The position numbers and the translations under genes were made by a program. The notes under the pieces were generated by a model. The model was not told the origin of the DNA, made no database searches, and was given only the letters and a program-made list of their open reading frames with translations. This document shows, piece after piece, positions 18,651 to 25,513 of a stretch of 64,000 nucleotides of DNA. This stretch comes from Salinibaculum rarum (GTDB taxonomy: Archaea > Halobacteriota > Halobacteria > Halobacteriales > Haloarculaceae). Positions within the stretch are counted from its first letter, which is position 1; each line of letters starts with the position of its first letter. The stretch spans positions 496,001 through 560,000 of the forward strand of contig NZ_CP129994.1 of NCBI RefSeq assembly GCF_030505615.1, given 5' to 3'.

Positions 18651-18693
18651 TGGTTGCGGTTCTGCCCAAGTCAACATCTAGGAGTGGGAACCG

Positions 18694-19686
18694 TCAAAAG
18701 AGGTACACAGTGAAGACCAGAATAAGATTCCCCATTGTGAGTGCTATACTGAGTCCCAAAACGATCGGGACCATGTAAGGAATCCCAGGTGAGATCCAAA
18801 CAGTTTCGTGTGGGTGTGAAGAGAGATAGTCGAGAGATTCTCGGAGTTGCCCTGGTGTGATACGACTTGAGGGAAAAGCAGATTCTTGAAGAAATACTAC
18901 TGCACCCCACGGATCGCCGCCACCGGACTCATCTAGTGGTGGTTCTGAGATGGGGGTGTCGGTTTCAGCAGTTGTTCCTGGATTTTCCCCAATACTGAAC
19001 GACCGATATGACGACGAGTCGTCGATGAGTTTTTCAACGGTTGTTTCTCGCCAATTCACGTATTTTTTGAGGACACCGATGTCAACACCCTCTTCAGAGC
19101 CGTCAAAAAAGGTCTGAATGGGGACGCCACGTGAGTTAGTGATGTTTTGGATGTCAACGGGACGTCCAACAAACATGAATGGTGAGAAATTCCCATGGAG
19201 GGCATTCCAAATTGCAAGCCCGAATGGGAAGGTAATCCCGATGATTACGACGTTTAGGAGGATGGTGAATGAAAAGACACCGTATTCTGTAAAGAGGAGT
19301 GGGAAAGCTCTTGGGGCTCCTAATTGCGTGAATACAGCTGGAACGGCGTAGTGGGGAACTATAGGATACAAAAACGAAAATACCATGATTGCTTTGGCAT
19401 CAGCGCCGCCGAGCCATTTTGTATACCAAGCCAGATAGCCGAATGGGATCAAGACGGTGATACTGATGATGGTAGCAATGAAGAAATGCGGTGTTTCACG
19501 GTATACTGCTTGGTTCCCGGCGATCTGGGAAAGATCGAGGAGGAACGCAGTAAAGGCTAACCCAACGATCGGGAGCCAGGTTTTGTTGGGGACACGGCGT
19601 GTACTGTAGTCTTTCCATGCAGCCCATCCAAAGATGGGGAGAGCAAGTAAGCGGATGAGGTCAGGGAGTAACGGAGATCGCAACAT
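18694..19686 (-). CDS. Prepilin peptidase (A24 aspartic protease, PibD-like), copy 1
   Basis: Membrane aspartyl protease that cleaves class III signal peptides of archaeal pilins and archaellins. The first catalytic Asp is in WKDYSTRRVPN (D26); the second is in GGADAK (D96), the archaeal form of GxGD. About six hydrophobic helices lie in the first 180 residues, then a cytoplasmic segment of about 110 polar residues, and a last hydrophobic helix (ETVWISPGIP...). A second copy with the same layout, including the WVSPGLP segment, is at 29105-30136. No pilin gene is visible nearby. The ATG at 19686 is preferred because it starts the first helix; TATA-like TTTTAATT lies near 19732. Confidence 0.88.
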   Translation of the reverse strand: MLRSPLLPDLIRLLALPIFGWAAWKDYSTRRVPNKTWLPIVGLAFTAFLLDLSQIAGNQAVYRETPHFFIATIISITVLIPFGYLAWYTKWLGGADAKAIMVFSFLYPIVPHYAVPAVFTQLGAPRAFPLLFTEYGVFSFTILLNVVIIGITFPFGLAIWNALHGNFSPFMFVGRPVDIQNITNSRGVPIQTFFDGSEEGVDIGVLKKYVNWRETTVEKLIDDSSSYRSFSIGENPGTTAETDTPISEPPLDESGGGDPWGAVVFLQESAFPSSRITPGQLRESLDYLSSHPHETVWISPGIPYMVPIVLGLSIALTMGNLILVFTVYLF

Positions 19687-19753
19687 AGTGATTTCGTGGT
19701 TCGTTGTTAGTATGTCTTGCAGGTTATCTCAATTAAAAGTATGCGTGGGAGAA

Positions 19754-19945
19754 CAGCACGGCTACGCTGCATGACATTCTGTGCAACGACGAAATTGATG
19801 ACAGTAGGACAGACAGCACCACTTCGGTGTGCTAGGTTTTCGAAGTGGGACGGGTTCCTGAGTGCCGTGCTGATTACCGGTCGGGCACCCCAGAGAGGCG
19901 TCCTAGCTGGCCTCTGGGAATCCGGTAATCACGGTCACTCTATTT
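19754..19945 (+). ncRNA. Candidate structured non-coding RNA
   Basis: The gene-free stretch between the prepilin peptidase and a PH-domain gene contains nested helices. CAGCACGGC (19754-19762) pairs perfectly with GCCGTGCTG (19864-19872). This is immediately followed by GATTACCGG (19872-19880) pairing with CCGGTAATC (19922-19930). Inside the first helix is a hairpin closed by C(UUCG)G (AGCACCAC-UUCG-GUGUGCU) and a further CACTTCG/CGAAGTG pairing. Inside the second is CCCAGAG...CTCTGGG. The C(UUCG)G tetraloop favours the plus strand. A TATA-like ATTAAAAG lies at 19731-19738. I see no RNase P, SRP or tRNA signature. It could alternatively be the end of a mobile element. Confidence 0.4.
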
Positions 19946-19972
19946 TCAGCTTTAGTACCGTCCATACTGAGA

Positions 19973-20095
19973 CTAATGCCTCAGTATTTGTCGCGGCATC
20001 TGGAACCTATCGACGCCGCTTGGGTCTGTGTTCTTGATGATTGGTCGAATCACCTCGGTTGGTTCATAGTTTGCATACGTGTCTTGGAACAGCAT
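19973..20095 (-). CDS. Possible 40-residue protein, unknown
   Basis: A short frame (ATG at 20093-20095, TAG at 19973-19975) encoding 40 residues that start MLFQDTYANYEP and end MPRQILRH. A good haloarchaeal promoter (AAGTTTTAACATAC, 20114-20127) lies at leaderless spacing. I do not recognise the product; it might be a small protein or the truncated start of a lost gene. It points toward the folded region at 19754-19945. Confidence 0.35.
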   Translation of the reverse strand: MLFQDTYANYEPTEVIRPIIKNTDPSGVDRFQMPRQILRH

Positions 20096-20144
20096 GTTGG
20101 GCTAATGCTTTGAGTATGTTAAAACTTCGCTTATAGAAAACTCG

Positions 20145-20693
20145 TCACAGGTCTGGATTAACTGCTGGGCTCTTTTCACCCTTAGCCCCGTTAATATGCG
20201 CTTGCACACGATTTTTCACGTCGGACGTGTCTTCAATTGTCTGGAACACGATGTCTGCTTGGTGCGGACTTGAAGAGTAAATCACGACATCACCCACAGA
20301 GAGCAACCGGGCCAGCGGTGACTGGTTAACTCGAATATGATCCGCATCTTCATACCGAATCTCAGTGTCCCCACCGATGATTCCCGTTTTCACAATCACG
20401 CGTTGGTTAGTGACTACGTAGTATGCAAGCTCTCGACGCGCATATCCCCACACGCAAACTGTGACTCCGAACGGTGCAAGAACCACAGCAAACAGTTCGA
20501 ATTTCCCTATGAGGTCTACAAACATAGGGAACAGTACACCAAACACTGCAATGACAATTCCGCCTGCAATAATCCCGTACATCTGCTTCTCCGACGGTTG
20601 ACCAACCCATTCCACCTCTTCGTCGGGATGTTCTTCGAACCATCCGGTCTGTTTAACTGGCGAGCGAAGTGCCATCATCATACACTTGGACAT
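20145..20693 (-). CDS. PH-domain (bPH2/YdbS-like) membrane protein
   Basis: A 182-residue protein. The N-terminus carries a short W-x-GQPSEKQ segment (WVGQPSEKQMYG) followed by two transmembrane helices (about residues 38-58 and 65-83). A bacterial-type PH domain follows: YYVVTNQRVIVKTGIIGG with conserved TNQR near residue 95, then IRYEDADHIRVNQSPLARLLSVGDVVIYSS. This is the YdbS/DUF304 architecture. The role is unknown; relatives are small membrane proteins of unclear function. Four in-frame ATGs compete near the start. By spacing from TATA-like CTAAAAGG (near 20710), the ATG around 20681 may be the real one. Confidence 0.78.
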   Translation of the reverse strand: MSKCMMMALRSPVKQTGWFEEHPDEEVEWVGQPSEKQMYGIIAGGIVIAVFGVLFPMFVDLIGKFELFAVVLAPFGVTVCVWGYARRELAYYVVTNQRVIVKTGIIGGDTEIRYEDADHIRVNQSPLARLLSVGDVVIYSSSPHQADIVFQTIEDTSDVKNRVQAHINGAKGEKSPAVNPDL

Positions 20694-20769
20694 CCGATGG
20701 TTTACCTTTTAGCAACGCTCCGAAAGTTTCGACCACCATCTTTGGTCTTGAGAACCGAGTGGGAAGAGT

Positions 20770-21477
20770 TCACTGGCGTTGATTTGGTGCTCCGTATTTG
20801 AGTCGTTCAATAGCGCCGACGATCGACTCGTATGTCGGTTGCACTTGCTTCCCATTTACTAACACAATGAAAGTCGGCGAATTCGCGCTACGATCCGCGC
20901 CTTGAGTGGCGTTCTCGGTGGTGGGGAGTTGGGCTAGTGCTGACTGCGCATCATGCCGAATAACCTCACCGTATGTATCTGATTGCACCGCAGTCTGAAG
21001 TTGTTCCTTTTCTACACCAATTTCGACACCAAGTCCGTAGGCTTCCTCAACGGATGACACACCTCGTTTCATGAGTAGGTCAATCCAATCCCAAAACACT
21101 CCGTCACCACGTTGATCTTGAATGCATCGTCCAATAGTCGCTAATTTGTACGACAGTGTAGACGAGTCAAGCGGTGGGGCATCATGATGTTCATATCGGA
21201 TGCGTGTGCCATATTGATGTTCAATTTCAGGAAGGACGCTGTGCCAATACGTTGGGGCACGGTTGGCTGCGTAATCAACATACTGCGCAACGATAACTGG
21301 AGCACTATCTTCGCACCGTGTAGGTGCAGGAAGACCTGTCACAGGATTTTCGTCGGTTGAATACACGTCTCCAGTGACCAACGCGCGTAGCGTATCCCCG
21401 GTGAAAGGGTTTGACAGAAAGATTTCCGCAGAGTCAGTTACGCGTTTGCGGAGAGCTTGTACTCGTTCATCATCCAT
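20770..21477 (-). CDS. DsbA-like thioredoxin-fold protein lacking the CxxC active site
   Basis: A 235-residue protein with the DsbA/thioredoxin_4 layout. The first strand and helix region is VAQYVDYAANRAPTYWHSVLPEI, which in active family members reads F-x-D-[YF]-x-CPYC. Here the CPYC position is NRAP, with no cysteines. A helical insertion domain follows, and then SPTFIVLVNGKQV, which preserves the cis-proline loop (TPTxxVNG). The only cysteines in the protein are elsewhere. It is therefore probably not a redox enzyme and may bind peptides or partners. No signal peptide is visible, so it is cytoplasmic. Fold assignment is fairly secure; function is unknown. Confidence 0.68.
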   Translation of the reverse strand: MDDERVQALRKRVTDSAEIFLSNPFTGDTLRALVTGDVYSTDENPVTGLPAPTRCEDSAPVIVAQYVDYAANRAPTYWHSVLPEIEHQYGTRIRYEHHDAPPLDSSTLSYKLATIGRCIQDQRGDGVFWDWIDLLMKRGVSSVEEAYGLGVEIGVEKEQLQTAVQSDTYGEVIRHDAQSALAQLPTTENATQGADRSANSPTFIVLVNGKQVQPTYESIVGAIERLKYGAPNQRQ

Positions 21478-21518
21478 AGCCCGTCTACCTCAGAATAGAG
21501 CATCGAATTGGTAAAGAA

Positions 21519-22142
21519 TTAGGGGTGTGCTTCGGTCTCTCCTCCCCACCGATGAATAGTCACAGCATCCCTTGAGACTGTGATATTAGTCTCATAGCGT
21601 TGTTGGGTCTCCAAAAGTGGTGATTTGGCTTGAAGATCTCGTTTGGCTTCCTCAACGTTTGTTTCTAGTTTTTCGACATCAGGTGAGGGCTTACTTGGAG
21701 AGTCTACAGCAATTACCGCGTCAGCAAGCTTCTCGTGATGGTGACTGATGAGGAGTGACTGAGCAAGAAGTGTATTTGCCGCGTACACATCGGAGAGTTG
21801 GATTTGATTCTTAGTGTTGTCGAGTGTTTCAACACGGGCAAAGATGCATGGTGGATTGAACGTCCAGTCCCCTAAAACCGGATGCTCATCTAGAAAGCCA
21901 GCCGAGAACTCTATCAGATCATGTTTAGGGAATTCTGTAAAAACGCGACATATAGCTTGGATAACTCGGTCAGATTCGTCGCGTTGAACAGCAGTGTCAC
22001 TAGTTAACTTGAGATGTGGATAAGCAGTTGCGACCGCAGCCTGTGACTGGTAAGTAATGATATTACTGCTTGATTTGCTATCTGCTTCTCGGAGTGTGTC
22101 TACATTCTCAGATGACACAGCTATAGAGCTGTTTGCAGTCAC
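21519..22142 (-). CDS. Hypothetical protein
   Basis: A 207-residue soluble protein with no family I recognise. The start is a GTG at 22142; no in-frame ATG precedes it before stop codons. A TATA-like TCTAAACC lies about 30 bases upstream. The first 30 residues are Ser-rich and polar. A mixed alpha/beta region follows (residues 30-150), then a charged helix (PDVEKLETNVEEAKRDLQ) that could form a coiled coil, and a short C-terminal strand region. The gene lies 41 bases from the DsbA-like gene on the same strand and may be co-transcribed with it. Confidence 0.55.
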   Translation of the reverse strand: MTANSSIAVSSENVDTLREADSKSSSNIITYQSQAAVATAYPHLKLTSDTAVQRDESDRVIQAICRVFTEFPKHDLIEFSAGFLDEHPVLGDWTFNPPCIFARVETLDNTKNQIQLSDVYAANTLLAQSLLISHHHEKLADAVIAVDSPSKPSPDVEKLETNVEEAKRDLQAKSPLLETQQRYETNITVSRDAVTIHRWGGETEAHP

Positions 22143-22193
22143 GAGTCACATGGCTGTAATCCGTGGAACGGTTTAGACATTCGTGTTTTGATG

Positions 22194-22883
22194 CTATTCA
22201 CTCAGTTCAGCACGAGCAACGCGAAGGTTCTCATCAATAGCGCGCTCAGTGACATCACGGATTTCCGCAATGCGTTCAGTATCCCAGCGTTTGGGGCCTT
22301 CTTCGATAAGGAGATAGTCTATAGCAGCCTGTTCACTCCCAAGAATACGGATGAGTTCGGGAAGTCTATCCCACGCATTGACGTCACTCCCTTCATGTTC
22401 CCATCCACGTTGCACGCCGAAGAACGACGACGTTTCATGATCATAACTACCCCTGATCTTCACGTACCCGTTTTCTTCTAGGTAGCCGCGAATGTGGACT
22501 GGCAGTGTGTCGTAAGCATCTTCTGGAACCGGGTAACTTTGGAGGTCCGGGACTGAGAGAACATCAAAGACGTTCAGATCAAGATGATCTTCAGTCACGA
22601 ATCGCATCACGTATCCGCTTTTCGTCCCAATCTTCCCCTCAGTGATGCTAAGACTGTACTCTTCTTGCTGCTCGGTATCTTCGCTGGTGCTGTCGTCCGT
22701 GTCTGGAATATCGTCTCGAAGCTCGCCAGCACCTCGACCGCGTGCGACTTGCGAAGCCACTGATGTAGGGTCTGTTAGCTGGGAGAAGTCTGTCCCAGTC
22801 GATCCTTCGTAGATCAGAACATACACTAAGTTGTCATCGATTGACTCTTGAAGTGCATCAGATTGATTTGTGCTATCTGTCAT
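22194..22883 (-). CDS. Hypothetical protein
   Basis: A 229-residue acidic protein starting MTDSTNQSDALQ, family not recognised. Residues 10-60 contain a strand-rich start (NLVYVLIYEG) and a disordered acidic stretch near 50-75. Then comes YSLSITEGKIGTKSGYVMRF, another alpha/beta core, and a C-terminal helical part. The frame can be extended to a GTG at 22895, but the ATG at 22883 is better. That ATG overlaps the TGA of a very short upstream frame (see findings). A BRE-TATA element CCTAACTATTTTAAGG is at 22945-22960. Confidence 0.55.
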   Translation of the reverse strand: MTDSTNQSDALQESIDDNLVYVLIYEGSTGTDFSQLTDPTSVASQVARGRGAGELRDDIPDTDDSTSEDTEQQEEYSLSITEGKIGTKSGYVMRFVTEDHLDLNVFDVLSVPDLQSYPVPEDAYDTLPVHIRGYLEENGYVKIRGSYDHETSSFFGVQRGWEHEGSDVNAWDRLPELIRILGSEQAAIDYLLIEEGPKRWDTERIAEIRDVTERAIDENLRVARAELSE

Positions 22884-22981
22884 AGTTTTCGCCACTTGAG
22901 CGGGGCGCTCATCAGTGGTCTTGGTGCATAGTTCATGGTAGCAACCTTAAAATAGTTAGGCCGCTGTTCCGCCTCACTCAT

Positions 22982-23869
22982 CTACACTCTGCCCGCAGAA
23001 ACCTCTAGGGCGTATTCAACAAACTCAGCTGGAGTCGAAACTTCGTGACGGACATCACTAGACACTTCAAGAGTCTTCGAAGGAGCACCTCTCCCACCAG
23101 GATTCTCACCAACACCAATCAATCCTTGTTCCTCGAAGTCGTCCCGTCGACGCGTAATTGATGCGTCGGATGAAATCCCGATCGACGAGGCCCAACTACT
23201 CACCACAGATTGGTCCAATCCAAGCCATGCTCCCGTTAGAACAGCAAGATCTCCAACATCCAAGCCATCTCCGGCGGGATGCAAAGTTGAACACGCACCG
23301 ACCATTTTCTCAAACACATTCACCGCCTCACTTCCAGCAGTTGCTTCCAACTTCTCAAGAACATCTTCCCAGGACTCAATCTCAACCGTATACTTCTCGC
23401 TAGTACTCAAAATATCCTCTAAGGCGCCGCGATAGTCTTGAGGGTCATAGGCAGAGAAAATCCCGTGTGAATCCCCCATACAGATGATAGCGCCTACATC
23501 ATCCGGTGTGACAAATATGGTAGTGCTCCCCATCTCACGGATATCCTGGTTCGAAACGTAGAATCCAACATCCACATCTTCAAGTTCACTGTGGCTATTC
23601 GAAGTAGAAAGTTCGCTCATAAGCACTTCGAGTTTGAAATCAGCAGCCACTCGTTTCAAGATAGTTTCTTCTTCGACAACCACGGACACCTCGTCAACGT
23701 TAGCACCTGCTCCATGACCAATCTCACTCCACAAGACTCGCACGAGGGCATCTACGTGTGTCTCGTCTCTCATGTAGACACAGAGGTGGTCTGCTGCTTT
23801 CTCCAAGACTTTCAAATAAATCGGTCGGAGCTCACGAGAGAGTGTACGGTCGTAACTCTTCACCGCCAT
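22982..23869 (-). CDS. TbsP-like (DUF5821-like) transcriptional regulator
   Basis: A 295-residue protein with a two-part layout. An N-terminal alpha/beta domain contains VDALVRVLWSEIG and DVGAIICMGDSHGIFSA. The C-terminal winged helix-turn-helix starts LDVGDLAVLTGAWLG and continues SIGISSDASITRRRDDFEEQGLI, then the wing GRGAPSKTLEV. This matches the order and spacing of haloarchaeal TbsP/DUF5821 proteins, one of which regulates sugar-metabolism genes in Haloferax together with TrmB. The effector pocket and target genes here are unknown. Start chosen at 23869 (MAVKSYDRTLS); the longer frame adds MYCNYCLL, which looks spurious. Confidence 0.6.
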   Translation of the reverse strand: MAVKSYDRTLSRELRPIYLKVLEKAADHLCVYMRDETHVDALVRVLWSEIGHGAGANVDEVSVVVEEETILKRVAADFKLEVLMSELSTSNSHSELEDVDVGFYVSNQDIREMGSTTIFVTPDDVGAIICMGDSHGIFSAYDPQDYRGALEDILSTSEKYTVEIESWEDVLEKLEATAGSEAVNVFEKMVGACSTLHPAGDGLDVGDLAVLTGAWLGLDQSVVSSWASSIGISSDASITRRRDDFEEQGLIGVGENPGGRGAPSKTLEVSSDVRHEVSTPAEFVEYALEVSAGRV

Positions 23870-23945
23870 CAGGAGACAGTAGTTGCAGTACAAAGTTAAA
23901 CATGAGGTGGGGTCGGTGATTTACTGAGTCTTTGTACAGGCGGTT

Positions 23946-23961
23946 CGAGGCGACTGCCTCG
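23946..23961. terminator. Hairpin between two minus-strand genes, possible terminator
   Basis: CGAGGC (23946-23951), loop GACT, GCCTCG (23956-23961) form a perfect 6-bp stem in the gap after the gene ending at 23993. A second GC-rich stretch (CCCCGGGG) lies beside it. Archaeal terminators mostly rely on T-runs and FttA, so the assignment is weak. Confidence 0.3.
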
Positions 23962-23992
23962 AGGCTTGACCCCGGGGTGGGTTCACACTTTC

Positions 23993-24448
23993 TCAAACCA
24001 TGTGAAGAACGGTTCGGACAGATCGGTGTTTTTGCTCAAGCGCGTTCTGAAGATCGAACAGCAATTCTTCGAGTTCACGAGCATCTATGTCTGGGTTCTG
24101 TCCGACAACAACTTTCTCCTCCCCCAATTCTCCGGCAATCTGGTCAATAATGCTGCCCGCTCCGTGATTATTTTGTGCAGCATTGAACGCTCTTTCTGGC
24201 AGGGTTTGCTCTGCGTTAGGGTCAGTCGTGAGTTCTTCTTGGAGTTCGGTAAGAGCAGTGTTACAGTCTTTGAGGGCTGTTTGAACGATGGGGATCGTAT
24301 CTGCAATTTCTTGCCCAGCGACTACAGCAGTGTTTGTATTTGCTCCCGTGTGAGTCCTGTGAATTGCTGATCGAAGAGCTGTACGAGCAGTCTCGAAACA
24401 TCTGTTAATATCGGGAATTGCTGTTGCTTGCTTGGAATTGCTGGCCAT
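23993..24448 (-). CDS. Hypothetical helical protein
   Basis: A 151-residue protein, predicted almost all alpha-helical from its heptad-like Ala/Leu/Glu pattern. No membrane segment or motif is evident. Typical stretches are CFETARTALRSAIHR, IVQTALKDCNTALTELQEELT and ELEELLFDLQNALEQKHRSVRTVLHMV at the C-terminus. A four-helix bundle or self-associating protein is possible. The family is not recognised. The upstream gap (24449-24622) contains TTTAAATTT near 24590 and TTTATC near 24505 as possible TATA elements, so the leader length is unclear. Confidence 0.5.
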   Translation of the reverse strand: MASNSKQATAIPDINRCFETARTALRSAIHRTHTGANTNTAVVAGQEIADTIPIVQTALKDCNTALTELQEELTTDPNAEQTLPERAFNAAQNNHGAGSIIDQIAGELGEEKVVVGQNPDIDARELEELLFDLQNALEQKHRSVRTVLHMV

Positions 24449-24622
24449 ACTTTATTGAAATCACCCGATTGCGTGCATCTGTTACGAATCACGACACTCT
24501 GATAAACACTTGGAGTTTACGAGATTCCCCTGACTGAATCACTCACGGAGGGAAGTCAAAGAAGCGGGAACGCCTGTGCTAACAAATTTAAAGGAATTCG
24601 TGAAAATCAGGAAGTATTTGAC

Positions 24623-24985
24623 CTATTTGGAGTGGTCGAAATCGCATTCCGGACATACAGTTTCACGGTTTGTTTCAGCACACCAGGAATCAGAGGGTGC
24701 CGCGTAGCCACACCGTGCACAGACATGCCACCGAGGCATACTGTCGTCGCCAGGTGTGAACTCGAGCCATTGTGACATCGGAGCGGTTTCATCCACAATG
24801 ATGAGATTTCCGTGTCCGCCTTCATCAGTGACTGCATACACTGAATCAGCAATGAATGTCGGCTGTTTTCCGCTTTCACTAGTGGTTCCAGGAGGTGTGT
24901 TCGAGTCCACCTGTGCGGTAGCGGGTTCAGTGTCGTTTTCAGACTTATTCATGGATTGTCGCTGGTCAGAGGAGTCAGATCCCAT
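24623..24985 (-). CDS. Zinc-ribbon protein, unknown function
   Basis: A 120-residue protein. The first ~40 residues are polar and disordered. The C-terminal third holds two paired cysteines, CARCGY and CPECDF, typical of a rubredoxin-like zinc ribbon. A further Cys (WCAE) lies between them. Just before them is a strand-rich segment (ADSVYAVTDEGGHGNLIIVDE). Small zinc-ribbon proteins are abundant in haloarchaea and often of unknown role. No operon partner is clear. Confidence 0.6.
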   Translation of the reverse strand: MGSDSSDQRQSMNKSENDTEPATAQVDSNTPPGTTSESGKQPTFIADSVYAVTDEGGHGNLIIVDETAPMSQWLEFTPGDDSMPRWHVCARCGYAAPSDSWCAETNRETVCPECDFDHSK

Positions 24986-25109
24986 TTTCAGTGATTATCG
25001 GGAGGCAGGTCATTTCAAATTGTGTTATACTCAGCGGTGTGAAGTCATTCTACCCTGTCTCATCTCGAAATTATATACGGGCATCGGTGATTAATCCTTT
25101 ACGCCTTGC

Positions 25110-25265
25110 TCAGTTACGAGGAGATCGTGGTTTCCGGACATCTGCACCATCGCGGATTTTGTCTTCACAATTTGGGCAAACACGCGGACGGTCAACTTGT
25201 TCTGGTGTGAAAACTTTCACATATCGGTCTGTGACAAATGCTCCGCAATTTTGGCATTCAGCCAT
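25110..25265 (-). CDS. Small zinc-ribbon protein, DUF7563-like (51 residues)
   Basis: ATG at 25265 encodes a 51-residue protein starting MAECQNCGAFVTDRYVKVF with a second CPNC pair, then the family-typical end DKIRDGADVR. This matches the widespread haloarchaeal DUF7563 zinc-ribbon micro-proteins in length and sequence. The role is unknown, possibly nucleic-acid or protein binding. A longer frame runs upstream to 25475 but crosses the promoter and has unlike composition. TATA at 25289-25296 gives leaderless spacing. Confidence 0.85.
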   Translation of the reverse strand: MAECQNCGAFVTDRYVKVFTPEQVDRPRVCPNCEDKIRDGADVRKPRSPRN

Positions 25266-25288
25266 ACTCTGATTACTCACACTCAACG

Positions 25289-25296
25289 ATAAAAAG
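25289..25296 (-). promoter_or_regulatory. TATA element of the DUF7563-like gene
   Basis: The minus strand reads CTCTTTTTATCG around these bases, 24-31 bases upstream of the ATG at 25265. This supports the short 51-residue start over the longer frame. Confidence 0.6.
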
Positions 25297-25513
25297 AGTA
25301 AGGCGCTAACGCCGCGCCTCCAAGAAAATATCCCAACACATGCCGTTGATGTATTGCGAATTTCCACACTTTCACTCAGACAAGGGAATTTCATCGTGCC
25401 GTACGTTTTTGCCCAACCCCGACTTATACCGTGGTACGCCTTATGAGCCACTTCCTCAGCTCGCCGGTTCGGCATCGAGAAAGGAACATTCAGTCACGTG
25501 GAGGGTTCGAGAA

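Noticed and set aside
19754-19945. RNase P RNA, SRP RNA or tRNA
   Set aside because: No GGAAAGTCC or ACAGAAA (RNase P), no SRP domain S motif and no tRNA T-loop or CCA-adjacent acceptor pattern were found.
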